A DNA stretch of 64,000 nt from Bacteroidota bacterium (GCA_026391715.1 JAPLDO010000233.1:1-64000); one strand, 5' to 3'. Counted from the first letter of the stretch, positions 1-9,774 are shown. Notes: generated by a model not told the origin, from the sequence alone. Numbers and translations are program-made.

Positions 1-242
1 AAATATTCTGTCCATTGAAATCAATTTTGTTACTTTGTGTTTGCATAGGTCTGGTTTTTTATGGTTTATAGTTTGTACCTTAAAACTACTAAATTTCCAG
101 ACTTATGCTTCATTTTGCAAACATAGGGCCTTCGGGGTTTATAAAAACTTAGAGTAGATAAAATGTTGATTTGTTGCCAAATCCCGAAGGAATGAAATGA
201 TTATAGATGTAAAAGATTAAATGAACCTTCAGAACGATCAAC
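1..242. other. Left-edge stretch without a recognisable gene
   Basis: This AT-rich stretch lies before nadD. I see no ORF with family resemblance, no tRNA and no clear terminator. It may hold the nadD promoter or the end of a gene outside the window. Confidence 0.4.
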
Positions 243-290
243 TTGTTTAATGCAGATAAGCATTATATACAAAATAAAAAACAGCAATCT

Positions 291-875
291 GTGGCGACCA
301 AAACCAAAACCGGACTTCTTTTCGGGTCCTTCAATCCGATTCATAACGGACATCTGATAATTGCCGGTTACATGGCGGAATTCACTGATTTGTCGCAGGT
401 TTGGTTTGTTGTTTCACCACATAATCCGTTGAAAGAAAAAAATACTCTGCTGGCAGATCATCACCGTTTAGCTATGGTAAATCTGGCAATTGAAGATGAT
501 TCCCGCTTCAATTCATCAAATATTGAATTTAAAATGCCCAAACCCTCCTATACGATTGATACGCTTACCTATCTTCAGGAAAAATATCCCAGAAAGGAAT
601 TTGCGCTGATTGCTGGTGGCGATATGCTGACTTCGCTACACAAATGGAAGAATTACGAGGCGCTGCTTGCTCAATATCAAATCTATCTTTATCCGAGACC
701 AGGGGTATCCCCAACCCCATTCGACCTTCACTCGTCAATCCGATATACGATGTCGCCTTTGGTTGACATATCATCAAGTTTTATCCGCGACGGCATCCGG
801 GAAGGAAAAAACATGCGGTACTTCCTTCCCGAAAAGGTGTGGAAATATATAGATGAGATGAGTTTTTACAAATAG
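291..875 (+). CDS. nadD: Nicotinate-nucleotide adenylyltransferase
   Basis: Transfers AMP from ATP to nicotinate mononucleotide to make deamido-NAD in cytoplasmic NAD synthesis. Just after the start the protein reads GLLFGSFNPIHNGH, the nucleotidyltransferase signature with the HxGH motif that binds ATP phosphates. Near the C-terminus ISSSFIRDGIREG is the matching ISSTxIR motif. The length (about 194 residues) is normal for the family. The frame is open back to a TTG at 243, but family members begin a few residues before the glycine-rich motif, so I prefer the GTG at 291. Either start is unusual and no strong Shine-Dalgarno sequence is visible, as is common in Bacteroidota. It stands alone, with the next gene on the opposite strand. 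Confidence 0.93.
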   Translation: MATKTKTGLLFGSFNPIHNGHLIIAGYMAEFTDLSQVWFVVSPHNPLKEKNTLLADHHRLAMVNLAIEDDSRFNSSNIEFKMPKPSYTIDTLTYLQEKYPRKEFALIAGGDMLTSLHKWKNYEALLAQYQIYLYPRPGVSPTPFDLHSSIRYTMSPLVDISSSFIRDGIREGKNMRYFLPEKVWKYIDEMSFYK

Positions 876-886
876 GCAAATCCTTA

Positions 887-1168
887 ATTGATTTTGATAA
901 TTTTGGTTATTTCAACTTTATTATCAAATATTGCTCAGAGTAAGTATATACCTGCGGGAAGGTTTTCAAGCGATAGTTCGGTTTTCTTCACGCCCGAAAG
1001 TTGTTCTCCGATCAAAAGCTTACCCATCATTCCAAATACCTTAACTTCCGCCATTGGATGTTGATTTTCAATTAAAAGTTCAACTGTAAACCTGCTTTTC
1101 GTCGGATTTGGACATATCCTGAATAATCTGTTTTCAGATACCAGGATGGGTTCATTTTCATCAGACAT
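887..1168 (-). pseudogene. Orphan T9SS C-terminal sorting domain with an in-frame stop
   Basis: The frame encodes a typical type A T9SS sorting domain: FRICPNPTKSRFTVELL at the start and LPAGIYLL near the end. This domain normally sits at the C-terminus of a large secreted protein, but no passenger precedes it; a stop lies shortly upstream, next to the end of the glycosyltransferase gene. A TGA at 935-937 interrupts the domain right after GIYLL. Beyond it the same frame continues with AIFDNKVEITKIIKIN to a TAA at 884-886, which is the expected end of such a domain. A single C-to-T change (CGA arginine to TGA) would explain the stop. I read it as the decayed remnant of a secreted-protein gene. 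Confidence 0.75.
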
Positions 1169-1208
1169 GATTTGGTTTGCAACGAATGGCGAAGAAAGTG
1201 AAGCGCAA

Positions 1209-2933
1209 TTATTCCGGTTTCACTCCATTTTGCTGCGCCAGTTCTTCTATCCGCGTATAATCGCCGGGACGGTGCAATTGTTTATATGCAAAAAGTAGCG
1301 CTTTGTAAGCGTCGGCATAACAAGGATTTACTTCAAGCGTTTTTTCCCATTTACTAATTGCCTCATCCGTGCGCGAGTTGTTAAAATAGAGTAATCCAAG
1401 GTTATAGTAAGCGTGGTCATAATGGGGATTTACTCTGATTTCCTCAAGATATAATTTTTCAGCCTCTTCCGGACGGTTTGTGTTCATACACACCAAACCT
1501 GTATTGCTGTTTGCCATTGGTTCATAAGGATTAACCTGCAACGCTTTCCTGAACAAAGGTTCGGCTTTTTCAAGGTCGCCTGACAAATAATACATGGCGC
1601 CCAGGTTGTTGTAGTTAAAGGCGTTTGATGGCGATGTTTCTACTGCATTCTGCCAGAAAATAAAATTATCTCTGAAATGCCGGGTGTGTAGAAAAGTAAG
1701 GATGCTGAAAATCATTGCGACGCCAGCAAACGCAGTAACAGGTATCGGTTTGGAAAAATTCGTTTTTTTCACCGGATTACATGACAATATAAAAAATAAG
1801 ATTCCAACCAGGGAAAGATAAATGCGGTGCTCCGAGAATTTGGGAATCTGGTTGTTAACCGACACGAACGACGGAACCAGGAATATCAGAAACCAGAGAA
1901 TACCAAAAAAATAAAAAAACCATTGCTTTGGTTTGGTTATCATAACGAGCGCTATAAGCACACTGGTTGCAACGATACCCAGTTTGATTGATACCTTCAT
2001 ATCGGCAATAATTGGGAATACGGACAGATCGAAAGGGAAAAGCGCTTTCCCGAGAAAGGGTATTACTGCCGGCAGATTTTTGACAACGGAGAATATCTGT
2101 GCCGAAAAAGGAACCTCGCTTCCGCCACCAAGCGCGTAGTACCTTATTACAGCCCAGATAAAAGTTATAATAACCCAGGCAGGACCGGCAATACTATAGT
2201 TTTTCAGCGGAGTGCGCATGATCGCCATGCTGTAAAGAATGATCATCACCGGAAGCACAATCGCGCTTTCCTTGGTGAAAAGCGCAATTAAAAAAAGCGA
2301 CAAATGAAGCAGCAAATACCTGTTATCACCGGTTTTTATGAATTTCAGCCAAAATAGGAATGAACTAAGGATAAAGATAGCCAGCAGGATATCGTTTCGT
2401 CCGGGAACCCATGCTACAGCCTGAGTTACCAGCGGGTGGACCAGGAACAAAAGAGCGAATAAAAATGACCGGATCCGGTCAAATCCAGTCTCGACAAAAA
2501 AAAGGAAAAGCAAAAATGTAGCGAGCAGATGGAAAACGATATTTGAAAAATGGAACATGGCAAAGTTCCCTCTCCCAATCATCGCATCGGCAATAAAGGA
2601 TAGGGTCAATACCGGGCGGTAATAATAACCATTACCTGGTCCGGAGTGAAAAACATCCTCGCTAAAGGCATTTTTTATAAATGAAATCTCGCCGAGCTTA
2701 TCGAGGTTGCTCAGGATGAGGGTTTGGTCGTCGAGGTAAGTGTAATTAAAATTAATAGATTGTCCAAACAAAATGAATGCTACGGTTGCGAACCAAAGAA
2801 GCGGAAAACTCTTACAAAGCAGCGGCGGACACTCGCCCAAACGGTCATTAAATTTTTTTTGATGGAACTTGCCAGTATTACCCGATCTCTCTTTAGTTTT
2901 TGCTTTTACCATCGTATAATAATTTACTCCCAA
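1209..2933 (-). CDS. Multi-pass membrane glycosyltransferase-like protein with C-terminal TPRs
   Basis: 574 residues. A basic N-terminus is followed by about ten hydrophobic segments (roughly residues 40-410). The first large loop holds TYLDDQTLIL, resembling the acidic DD motif in the first extracytoplasmic loop of GT-C enzymes such as the TMTC/PMT families, which use lipid-linked sugars. The last 140 residues are tetratricopeptide repeats (for example YNNLGAMYYLSGDLEKAEPLFRKAL and two further units). The likely role is protein or surface-glycan glycosylation at the inner membrane, but the donor and acceptor cannot be inferred. A second Met near 2912 is an alternative start. No operon partners are evident. 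Confidence 0.72.
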   Translation of the reverse strand: MGVNYYTMVKAKTKERSGNTGKFHQKKFNDRLGECPPLLCKSFPLLWFATVAFILFGQSINFNYTYLDDQTLILSNLDKLGEISFIKNAFSEDVFHSGPGNGYYYRPVLTLSFIADAMIGRGNFAMFHFSNIVFHLLATFLLFLFFVETGFDRIRSFLFALLFLVHPLVTQAVAWVPGRNDILLAIFILSSFLFWLKFIKTGDNRYLLLHLSLFLIALFTKESAIVLPVMIILYSMAIMRTPLKNYSIAGPAWVIITFIWAVIRYYALGGGSEVPFSAQIFSVVKNLPAVIPFLGKALFPFDLSVFPIIADMKVSIKLGIVATSVLIALVMITKPKQWFFYFFGILWFLIFLVPSFVSVNNQIPKFSEHRIYLSLVGILFFILSCNPVKKTNFSKPIPVTAFAGVAMIFSILTFLHTRHFRDNFIFWQNAVETSPSNAFNYNNLGAMYYLSGDLEKAEPLFRKALQVNPYEPMANSNTGLVCMNTNRPEEAEKLYLEEIRVNPHYDHAYYNLGLLYFNNSRTDEAISKWEKTLEVNPCYADAYKALLFAYKQLHRPGDYTRIEELAQQNGVKPE

Positions 2934-2959
2934 ACCTGTAATAATTGATTCTTTTCCCT

Positions 2960-3062
2960 GCCAGACTCTGTGAAACCTCGGTGAACTCCTTGATACAATT
3001 GGTTGTTACACAGAGTTCGCGGAGGCGTCACAGAGTTCAACAGAGAATAAAGACACTGGTCA
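2960..3062. repeat. Short intergenic repeat with repeated CACAGAGTTC units
   Basis: This AT-rich gap between PUL1 and the membrane glycosyltransferase contains CACAGAGTTC at about 3015 and CACAGAGTTC again at about 3030, plus a related CAGACTCTGTG before them. Similar CACAGAG/CGCAGAG intergenic strings occur at about 62900-62970. I believe such strings are widespread in Bacteroidota intergenic DNA. The function is unknown. Confidence 0.35.
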
Positions 3063-3103
3063 CTCGGTTTTATTCCATCGCATACAGTACATCCGAACAA
3101 AGG

Positions 3104-4606
3104 TCAATATCCTGGATTCTGAACCAGCATTGTATTTGAAAGTTCGGCGAGAGGAATTGGCAATATTTCGTTTTTATTGGGCTTAAAACCTTTGCCAGCT
3201 AAAACGGTAGCAGCTTGTCCGGTGCGAACAAGGTCAAACCAGCGATGACCTTCCGTAGCAAGTTCAAGGCGACGCTCTTTATAAATATTATCCAGTGTGG
3301 CAGGTATTGAAGGTAGTCCGACACGCGCCCGGACACGGTCTAAGTAATCCTGCGCTCTTCCAATATTTCCGCCGCCGCGAACTAATGCCTCGGCTTCCAT
3401 AAGGTAGGTATCAGCCAACCGAATCTCCATAATATCGTTTGGATAGTTTAACATAGGATCCCCTCCGATTTGCGTTCGAAACTCCAATAACGGGGCATAC
3501 TTTGCAACAAAATATCCAGTGTTCTGGTAACCTTTTTCATAATTACACAATCCGGCTGTTTTCATACTGTCAATATTGACGATAGTGTATTTGTATCTAG
3601 GATCGTTTTTCATAAGAGTAACCAGGTCGAGGGTAATAGGGTTAAATCCCCAGCTTGCCACATAGGTTGGTCCGGTATAAGCGCGCGGTCCGCACATCTG
3701 GGTATAAATGCTTCCCTCGAAGTTTGGCCACGACTCCCAGCCCGACATGGCTTTGGATGTATGCACAATTTCGAAAATTGACTCGCTGTTGAATTTATTA
3801 TCGGGGCGGAAAATCAATCCAAAATCTGCCAGAAGTGCATAATTGGGTGAACTGTTCACCTGTTCAAACAAATCGGCTGCCTCAATCATCCGGGCTTCAT
3901 CGTTTTGAAACAATATCACTTTGCCCAATAAGGCAAGGGCAGCCATTTTTGTCACGCGCCCGTTTTCAGCGGCGACAACTTGTACCGGAAGATCTACGAT
4001 GGCTTCGTTCAGATCTTTTTCAACCTGCGCATATACCGCCTGGGGCGAAGCTTGCGTTACCTTAAAGAATTCACTGGGAAGGAGAGGAGCGGTAAAAAGG
4101 GGAACGTTTTTAAAAAGCCGCACCAGATCAAAATAATAGAATGCTCTCAGAAACTTACATTCAGCAATAAATCTTGCTTTCAGAGTGTCACTCATAGACA
4201 CATTGGGAAGTTTTGAAAGGAGGGTATTAACCCGGTAAACGCCGGTGAAATTTCTGCCCCAGAAAGCTGCCTGGATACCGATAGCCGCGTCAATTGTATA
4301 GTTATTCCAGACTTGCCAGGTAGGGACGTCTGAAGAACTTCCGCCACCGGCATAACAATCATCGGAGGCAGAGTTGAGCGCCCCCACTTTACAAGCATAA
4401 ACGTCTTTTCCCCAACATTCGGTTCCAAGTGGATCATAGCATGAAACCAGCCCATTAAACGCCTCTTCTGCATTTTTATAATAGTTGGTTTCCAAAGTGG
4501 TGCCTTTGGGTTCAACATTCAGAAATTCTTTTGAGCAGCCATTCAGGATCAGAATCCCCAGGATCAATGTACTCAGATATAAATTAAATTTTTTCATTTT
4601 TTTCAT
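3104..4606 (-). CDS. SusD/RagB-family glycan-binding lipoprotein (PUL1)
   Basis: 500 residues. The N-terminus is a lipoprotein signal with the lipobox LNGC at Cys24, so the protein should be lipid-anchored at the cell surface. The body matches the SusD fold: a conserved region with RARFIAECKFLRAFYYFDLVRLFKNVPL-type sequence near residue 150, and the terminal hallmark ERRLELATEGHRWFDLVRTGQA followed by a C-terminus in LVQNPGY. SusD proteins cap their SusC transporter and bind oligosaccharides through TPR helices. It starts 12 bases after the SusC stop, so the two are surely co-transcribed. The ligand is probably a beta-glucan fragment, inferred only from the GH30 gene upstream. Confidence 0.94.
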   Translation of the reverse strand: MKKMKKFNLYLSTLILGILILNGCSKEFLNVEPKGTTLETNYYKNAEEAFNGLVSCYDPLGTECWGKDVYACKVGALNSASDDCYAGGGSSSDVPTWQVWNNYTIDAAIGIQAAFWGRNFTGVYRVNTLLSKLPNVSMSDTLKARFIAECKFLRAFYYFDLVRLFKNVPLFTAPLLPSEFFKVTQASPQAVYAQVEKDLNEAIVDLPVQVVAAENGRVTKMAALALLGKVILFQNDEARMIEAADLFEQVNSSPNYALLADFGLIFRPDNKFNSESIFEIVHTSKAMSGWESWPNFEGSIYTQMCGPRAYTGPTYVASWGFNPITLDLVTLMKNDPRYKYTIVNIDSMKTAGLCNYEKGYQNTGYFVAKYAPLLEFRTQIGGDPMLNYPNDIMEIRLADTYLMEAEALVRGGGNIGRAQDYLDRVRARVGLPSIPATLDNIYKERRLELATEGHRWFDLVRTGQAATVLAGKGFKPNKNEILPIPLAELSNTMLVQNPGY

Positions 4607-4618
4607 TTTTAGAGGTGA

Positions 4619-7600
4619 TTAAATAGTAACTGTTAATCCAATCATAAACGAACGGGCTTGCGGATAAACGCCGCGGTCAATGCCATAACTTGCTCCGCCA
4701 ATTTCCGGATCAAATCCCTTGTATTTGGTAATTGTGAAAAGATTGTTGGCGGTGACATAGATTCTAAGGAGTTGCAAACCTATCTTGCTAACAATCGCCT
4801 TGGGAAACGTATAGCCTAACTGAATGGTTTTAAATCTGAAATAAGCGCCGTTTGTCAGGAAAAATGTTGACGGTTTGCTGAAATTTCCATTTGGGTCGCC
4901 AATTACCAGCCTTGGATAGTCGGTTGATGTTCCCACTCCTGTCCAACGACCTAACGCATCAGAAGTCCAGTTAGCGGTTGGCATATCTAAACGGCGCAAT
5001 CCGTTGAATACATCATTGCCTGCTACGCCCTGGCAGAAAACCAAAAGATCAAATCCCATAAAAGCGGTATTAAGCGTGAAACCATACGACCATGTTGGCG
5101 TTGGGTCTCCGATGAATTTGCGGTCATTCGCATCAATTTTCCCATCTTCGTTCAAATCGGCATACCGAAAATCGCCCGGTTTTGCATTGGGTTGAATCAT
5201 GTTGCCGTTTTTGTCAACATAAGCCTGAACTTTCGACATTGACTGAAAGATGTCGAGAACTTCAAAACCATAGAAAGCGCCCATTGGATGACCTACAGCC
5301 AACCGGCTGATTTCATAACTGCTTGACTGGAAAGTGGCGCCTGAAATATATTCGACAGTTCCGAGGTCGGTAATTTCATTTTTCAGGTAAGAAGCATTTC
5401 CACTGAATTTAAAATCGAATTCGCCAAATTTTTTGTGATAGCCCAATTCCAGTTCAACGCCTTTATTTGACATGGAACCCACATTTCCTGTGGGCGATCC
5501 GTTTGCGCCAATGTAACCGGGTAAAATAACCGGCTGCAACATTCCGGAGGTTTTTTTATTAAACCAGTCGAAAACCAAAGTAATATTCTCAAAAAATGTA
5601 GCTTCGAGCCCAATATCCAACTGACTGGTTTGCTCCCATTTCAAATCGGGATTGGCAGGCGCATTAGGGCTGTAACCTATTACATAATTGTCATTTCCGA
5701 AGGTATAATTTCTGCCGCCGCCAACTGTTGATAAATATTGAAAATCACCAATATTATCATTACCATTCACGCCATAAGAACCGCGGATTTTAACAAACGT
5801 AACAACTTTATTTTCAGGCCAGAATTTTTCGCGCGAGGCTACCCAGCCAATTGAAGCGGAAGGAAAGGTTCCATATCTGTTGTTACTTCCAAACCTGGAG
5901 GAGCCGTCGCGACGAATAATACCGGTAAACAGATACTTTTCATTATAGTTGTAAATTACGCGGGCAAATAATGAGCTAACCTTATGGTCGGGCGATTCCC
6001 AACCGCCGCCAATTCTGTCAGAAGTTACCACATTGTAGTTCATTGAAGCTTCTTCAAAAGTATTGACAGGCAAATTCTTATAGGTAGCGTTCACGCCGAT
6101 ATAATTTTCAACGTAAACACTCGTCCCAATCAGAACTGTTCCATTGTGTTTTCCAAAACTTCTTGTATATGAAGCCGTATTTTCCCAGTTCCAGATAAAA
6201 GCTCTGTTGCTGGCGCGGAAATATGAGTTATTCGATGTAATGGTGGACGCATTCAGATATGAAACAGGGGAAAAACTTTCATCCCCATAAAAAGCGAGTT
6301 TGGCGCCAAAGTCCGATCTTACTTTGAACCCTTTGATTGGCTCAATTTCAGCGTAAATATTGCCAATAAGATTATCCGACCATCCGAAATTGCCTTGCCT
6401 GGTTTTAATGTAAGCAAGCGGGTTTGTCATTTCCTGAACAACTATAGTTGAAATGCCATAAGGATTTCCATTACCATCCCTCACGACAGGAAACGTACTG
6501 TAAGGCGGAGCATTAGCAATAGCGGGATCAGTGATGATTACCGGAGTTATTGGATCTAGGTTGACTGCCGAAGATAAAGGACCACCGTACTCGCTGTTTG
6601 TATTAAGCGATCCCTTACTTTTTATATGCGAATATGCAACGTTATTACCAAACCTAAGCCAATCCTTTAATTTATGGGCTGAATTAAAACGCAGGTTAAG
6701 TCTTTGATAATTACTTATGGATGTAGCAACTACGCCTTCCTGCGAATAGTATCCGATTGATGTATAATAGGTTGATTTATCGTTACCACCGCTTATATTC
6801 AGTTCATAGTTTTGAATTTTTGCAGAATTATTGAAAATTGTACTTTGCCAGTCGGTGCCGCTTCCAAAAGATGAAGGATTGGCAAATACTATCGGTCCGC
6901 CTCCATTTACAGATGCTTCATTTCTTAATGTAGCGTAATCTGTGGCATTTAGCAGATCTAATTTTTTTGCCGGAGACTGCGTGCCGTAATACATATTAAA
7001 ACTTACCTGCATACTCCCCGAACCAACTTTTAAACTACCTCCTTTGCCTTTTTTTGTGGTGACAATGATAACCCCGCTGGCTGCCCTTGTTCCATAAATT
7101 GCTGCCGATGCGGCATCCTTCAATACTTCAATGGATTCAATATCGTCAGAATTCAAATAGTCAATACCGCCATTGTCAAGCGGAACTCCATCAACAACGT
7201 ATAGCGGATTGCTGTTATTGATTGTGGTTGTACCGCGAACTCTCACGGTTGAGGATGCGCCCGGCTGACCCGAACTGGAGGCAACGCTTACGCCGGTAGT
7301 TCTTCCCTGCAACGCCTGTTCGATACGAACAATCGGCATATACTCAAGATCCTTTGATTTTACGCTTGAAATAGCTCCGGTTACCACGCTTTTCTTCTGC
7401 GTTCCATAACCAATAACCACTAATTCGGAAAGTCCTACTGTACTGCTAACGAGTACTACTTTTAATGGAACGTCGGCGGTAGCTTTAATTTCCTGTGTAA
7501 CATATCCAACGAAGGAAAACACAAGAACTTCCGAAGACTTGGTTGAAGTAAGTTTGAAAGCTCCGTTGATATCTGTTGCAGCTCCATTGGTTGTTCCTTT

Positions 7601-7777
7601 GATGACAACGCTTACTCCCGGCAGCGTTTCACCGGTTTTATCCGCAACAGCGCCACTGTATTGGTAACTGGTCTGAGCAAACATCGAAGCGACGCCAAGC
7701 CACATAATGCCAGCCAGTAGCATTAGTCTCCTTCTGAATTTAAGGCAATTTTGAAAATCAGGGTACTTTTTTTTCAT
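4619..7777 (-). CDS. SusC/RagA-family TonB-dependent transporter (PUL1)
   Basis: 1052 residues. A signal peptide ends near MFAQ. It is followed by a carboxypeptidase-D-like domain (GETLPGVSVVIKGTTNGAATDINGAF), a TonB-box region (ELVVIGYGTQKK), a plug (LQGRTTGVSV, VRVRGTTTIN, PLYVVDGVPL, SIEVLKDAASAAIYGTRAASG) and a long beta-barrel whose tail ends in FDPEIGGASYG ... RSFMIGLTVTI. It imports large oligosaccharides across the outer membrane with TonB energy and pairs with the SusD immediately downstream. The GH30 gene is upstream on the same strand. The 80-base gap before the start shows no obvious terminator. Confidence 0.96.
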   Translation of the reverse strand: MKKKYPDFQNCLKFRRRLMLLAGIMWLGVASMFAQTSYQYSGAVADKTGETLPGVSVVIKGTTNGAATDINGAFKLTSTKSSEVLVFSFVGYVTQEIKATADVPLKVVLVSSTVGLSELVVIGYGTQKKSVVTGAISSVKSKDLEYMPIVRIEQALQGRTTGVSVASSSGQPGASSTVRVRGTTTINNSNPLYVVDGVPLDNGGIDYLNSDDIESIEVLKDAASAAIYGTRAASGVIIVTTKKGKGGSLKVGSGSMQVSFNMYYGTQSPAKKLDLLNATDYATLRNEASVNGGGPIVFANPSSFGSGTDWQSTIFNNSAKIQNYELNISGGNDKSTYYTSIGYYSQEGVVATSISNYQRLNLRFNSAHKLKDWLRFGNNVAYSHIKSKGSLNTNSEYGGPLSSAVNLDPITPVIITDPAIANAPPYSTFPVVRDGNGNPYGISTIVVQEMTNPLAYIKTRQGNFGWSDNLIGNIYAEIEPIKGFKVRSDFGAKLAFYGDESFSPVSYLNASTITSNNSYFRASNRAFIWNWENTASYTRSFGKHNGTVLIGTSVYVENYIGVNATYKNLPVNTFEEASMNYNVVTSDRIGGGWESPDHKVSSLFARVIYNYNEKYLFTGIIRRDGSSRFGSNNRYGTFPSASIGWVASREKFWPENKVVTFVKIRGSYGVNGNDNIGDFQYLSTVGGGRNYTFGNDNYVIGYSPNAPANPDLKWEQTSQLDIGLEATFFENITLVFDWFNKKTSGMLQPVILPGYIGANGSPTGNVGSMSNKGVELELGYHKKFGEFDFKFSGNASYLKNEITDLGTVEYISGATFQSSSYEISRLAVGHPMGAFYGFEVLDIFQSMSKVQAYVDKNGNMIQPNAKPGDFRYADLNEDGKIDANDRKFIGDPTPTWSYGFTLNTAFMGFDLLVFCQGVAGNDVFNGLRRLDMPTANWTSDALGRWTGVGTSTDYPRLVIGDPNGNFSKPSTFFLTNGAYFRFKTIQLGYTFPKAIVSKIGLQLLRIYVTANNLFTITKYKGFDPEIGGASYGIDRGVYPQARSFMIGLTVTI

Positions 7778-7857
7778 GGTTTTGTTGTTTAGTTAAAGGT
7801 GATTTATAGTTTATAATATGAGATGTATTAGCTATTCATGTTACTGGTTGTGAGTTT

Positions 7858-9309
7858 CTACCATACGACAGAAGCTACTGATTGCGACGGAATTGAATAT
7901 GAAAAATTCTTGTTCCCTTGTTTAACCGAAAAGGTTTTTGAGGAGGAGCTGTAATTGCAAACTATCATAGCTTTCGACCCATCAGGGTTTACAAATGCCA
8001 CAGCCCCAATTTCGCTTAGGGTTTGCGGCATAGTTAACAAAACTCTGAATGCTCCGGGTCTTACGAATTTTGAAAAATGGGCAATAGAATAGTACTCTTC
8101 ATTGAATATTATCTGTCCGTTGGATGAATTGATGGTGACAACGCCCCTGCAATTGCTGCATCCGTTATTCGTGGGTCCATACTGCTGATCCAGCGCCAGG
8201 TTCCACAGGAGAGCGCATTTCGACCAGTTCTGGGTAGTTCCGATAAAGATGTTTTTCATGTTCCACATCAGGTTGGAGCCGAAATCGGTAGCCCAGGCGC
8301 CGCCGGAAATCTCAGTAAAATAAAGCCCTTTATCGGGGTAGGCATTATGAACTGCGCTCATGGCTGAAACATCGCCGGCGTAAGCATGAAAGGCAGTACC
8401 CGCTATGAATTGTCTGACTGCCGCATCATTGAGGATTGATATCGCAAAGTAGGTATTATCCCAGTTGTGATCGTAAATAATAATTTTAGTATTTATCCCA
8501 GCCGCCTGAAATTTCGGGCCAAGATGGTTCTTAATAAAAGTTGCCTGTTCGTCAGGTTGCATCTCCATGCAAGGGTAACCCGCTGTAAAGTATAGCGGTT
8601 CATTTTGTGGCGTTACAGCGGTAATCGTGACGCCATGGTTTTTCATCTCCTGAATATACCTGACGAAATAGTCGGCATAAACTGAATAACAATCAGTTTT
8701 CAATTTTCCCCCTTTCATATTTCCGTTGGTTTTCATCCAGGCGGGCGGGCTCCACGGCGATCCCATCAAACTTATTGCAGGCGTTATCTGAACAATTTCT
8801 TTTAAAATGGGAATCACATCGTTGGTATCGCCGGCGAGGGAGAAATGCTGCAAGGAAAAATCAGTTTGTCCCGATGGCAAATCATCGTAAGTAAAATCGG
8901 AAAGAGAGAAATCGGAAGCGCCGATGGTCAAACGCAAAAAGGAAATACCGGCGCCATTCACCGTGTCGAACAACTTTCGCAGCAAAGTCTGTCTGGCGCC
9001 AGAGCTTAATTTTTTATTAAACAGATAAGCCGAAGAACCTGTTAATGCCGCCCCGAATCCTTCGATGGTTTGAAGTTTTGTAACGGTATCAACAGTGATT
9101 ATTGGCACGGCGGACGATCCCTGAGCTTGTATTGACAAGTCGGCTTCTCTGTTAAATAGTTTTGATTTATCGCCGCGGGTCAGCCACACTTTGGCTTTGC
9201 CAATATCAGTGGGCGTGGGAGGATCGGGTGAAACGTTATTATCGTTGGTTTTACAACTTATCAGAAAAAGAAATATGATCAGGGTCAATATCTTTGATTG
9301 GATTTTCAT
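7858..9309 (-). CDS. GH30-family glycoside hydrolase lipoprotein (PUL1)
   Basis: 483 residues with a lipobox FLISC (Cys19), so probably a surface lipoprotein. The GH30 (beta/alpha)8 plus beta-sandwich pattern is clear: IEGFGAALTGSSAYLF near the start, SPWSPPAWMKTNGNMKGGKL, the acid/base region VTPQNEPLYF, and the nucleophile region YFTEISGG. GH30 retaining enzymes include beta-glucosylceramidases and endo-beta-1,6-glucanases. In a PUL the latter type is more plausible, but the specificity is inference. It is the first gene of PUL1 and heads the same GH30-SusC-SusD order found again at 51-57 kb. Its leader overlaps one of the cassette-end repeats (9390-9442), so its promoter may come from that junction. 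Confidence 0.93.
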   Translation of the reverse strand: MKIQSKILTLIIFLFLISCKTNDNNVSPDPPTPTDIGKAKVWLTRGDKSKLFNREADLSIQAQGSSAVPIITVDTVTKLQTIEGFGAALTGSSAYLFNKKLSSGARQTLLRKLFDTVNGAGISFLRLTIGASDFSLSDFTYDDLPSGQTDFSLQHFSLAGDTNDVIPILKEIVQITPAISLMGSPWSPPAWMKTNGNMKGGKLKTDCYSVYADYFVRYIQEMKNHGVTITAVTPQNEPLYFTAGYPCMEMQPDEQATFIKNHLGPKFQAAGINTKIIIYDHNWDNTYFAISILNDAAVRQFIAGTAFHAYAGDVSAMSAVHNAYPDKGLYFTEISGGAWATDFGSNLMWNMKNIFIGTTQNWSKCALLWNLALDQQYGPTNNGCSNCRGVVTINSSNGQIIFNEEYYSIAHFSKFVRPGAFRVLLTMPQTLSEIGAVAFVNPDGSKAMIVCNYSSSSKTFSVKQGNKNFSYSIPSQSVASVVW

Positions 9310-9357
9310 TATTTGCGCTTTAATGTTTCCTGTTTATCTCGTTTATAGTTGATTTAC

Positions 9358-9442
9358 GGCTTGCCTGTAGAACCAGTGCGCTGCAACCTTTTGTAGCAGA
9401 ATTCCGTCGGCCGCGTTTGTTTTACAGGCGTGTTACCATCAG
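9358..9442 (-). repeat. attC-like cassette-end repeat E1 (after mazF)
   Basis: Starting 9 bases after the mazF stop is an imperfect inverted repeat: GCCTGTA at about 9363 pairs with TACAGGC at about 9423. The core 9390-9442 aligns without gaps to 18329-18381, matching at about 40 of 53 positions by my count, with the ends (GTAGCAG and TTTT-CAGGC-GTTACC-CAG) conserved and the middle variable. This pattern of conserved ends, diverged middle and position at a gene end is what suggests a recombination-site role. Confidence 0.5.
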
Positions 9443-9450
9443 TAAAAAGT

Positions 9451-9774
9451 TCAATCAACAAAAGTCTCCTTGATGATTGTCTTGACCCTTTTGATTTCTT
9501 TAGCTTCAAGTTCCCCAATAATTTTAATAATTCTGGTTGAATCAACAGTTCGGATTTGATCAATTGCGATCCAATTATCATATCCCTCAAGTATGAACCT
9601 GACCCTTGTAAAATAATCCTTAGACTTTGAAGTAATCGGAGCGATTGTTATTGTCCTCAGGTATTTATTCATTTCGTTAGGTGAAATTACTAAGCAGGGG
9701 CGTGTTTTTTTAAATTCTTTCCCAACAGTAGGATCCAAATTTACTATGATGATTTGATATTGCTTTATTTCCAT
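9451..9774 (-). CDS. mazF: MazF/PemK-type endoribonuclease toxin
   Basis: 107 residues, the normal length for MazF, a sequence-specific mRNA interferase. The N-terminal strand and loop IIIVNLDPTVGKEFKKTRPCLVISPNEMN is the family signature (DPxxGxE-K-RPxLVIS), followed by TITIAPITS and WIAIDQIRTVDSTRI. The start overlaps the end of the antitoxin gene by about ten bases, so translation is coupled. The unit lies in an accessory island and is followed directly by repeat E1. Confidence 0.93.
   Translation of the reverse strand: MEIKQYQIIIVNLDPTVGKEFKKTRPCLVISPNEMNKYLRTITIAPITSKSKDYFTRVRFILEGYDNWIAIDQIRTVDSTRIIKIIGELEAKEIKRVKTIIKETFVD

Noticed and set aside
887-1168. Recoding of TGA as selenocysteine or another residue
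   Set aside because: The context is a structural sorting domain with no SECIS-like hairpin, and other genes use TGA as a normal stop (for example the FIST gene at 36432-36434). A nonsense change is simpler.
9354-9590. 78-codon reading frame antisense-phase to mazF
   Set aside because: It overlaps mazF in another frame and the E1 repeat, and shows no family resemblance.
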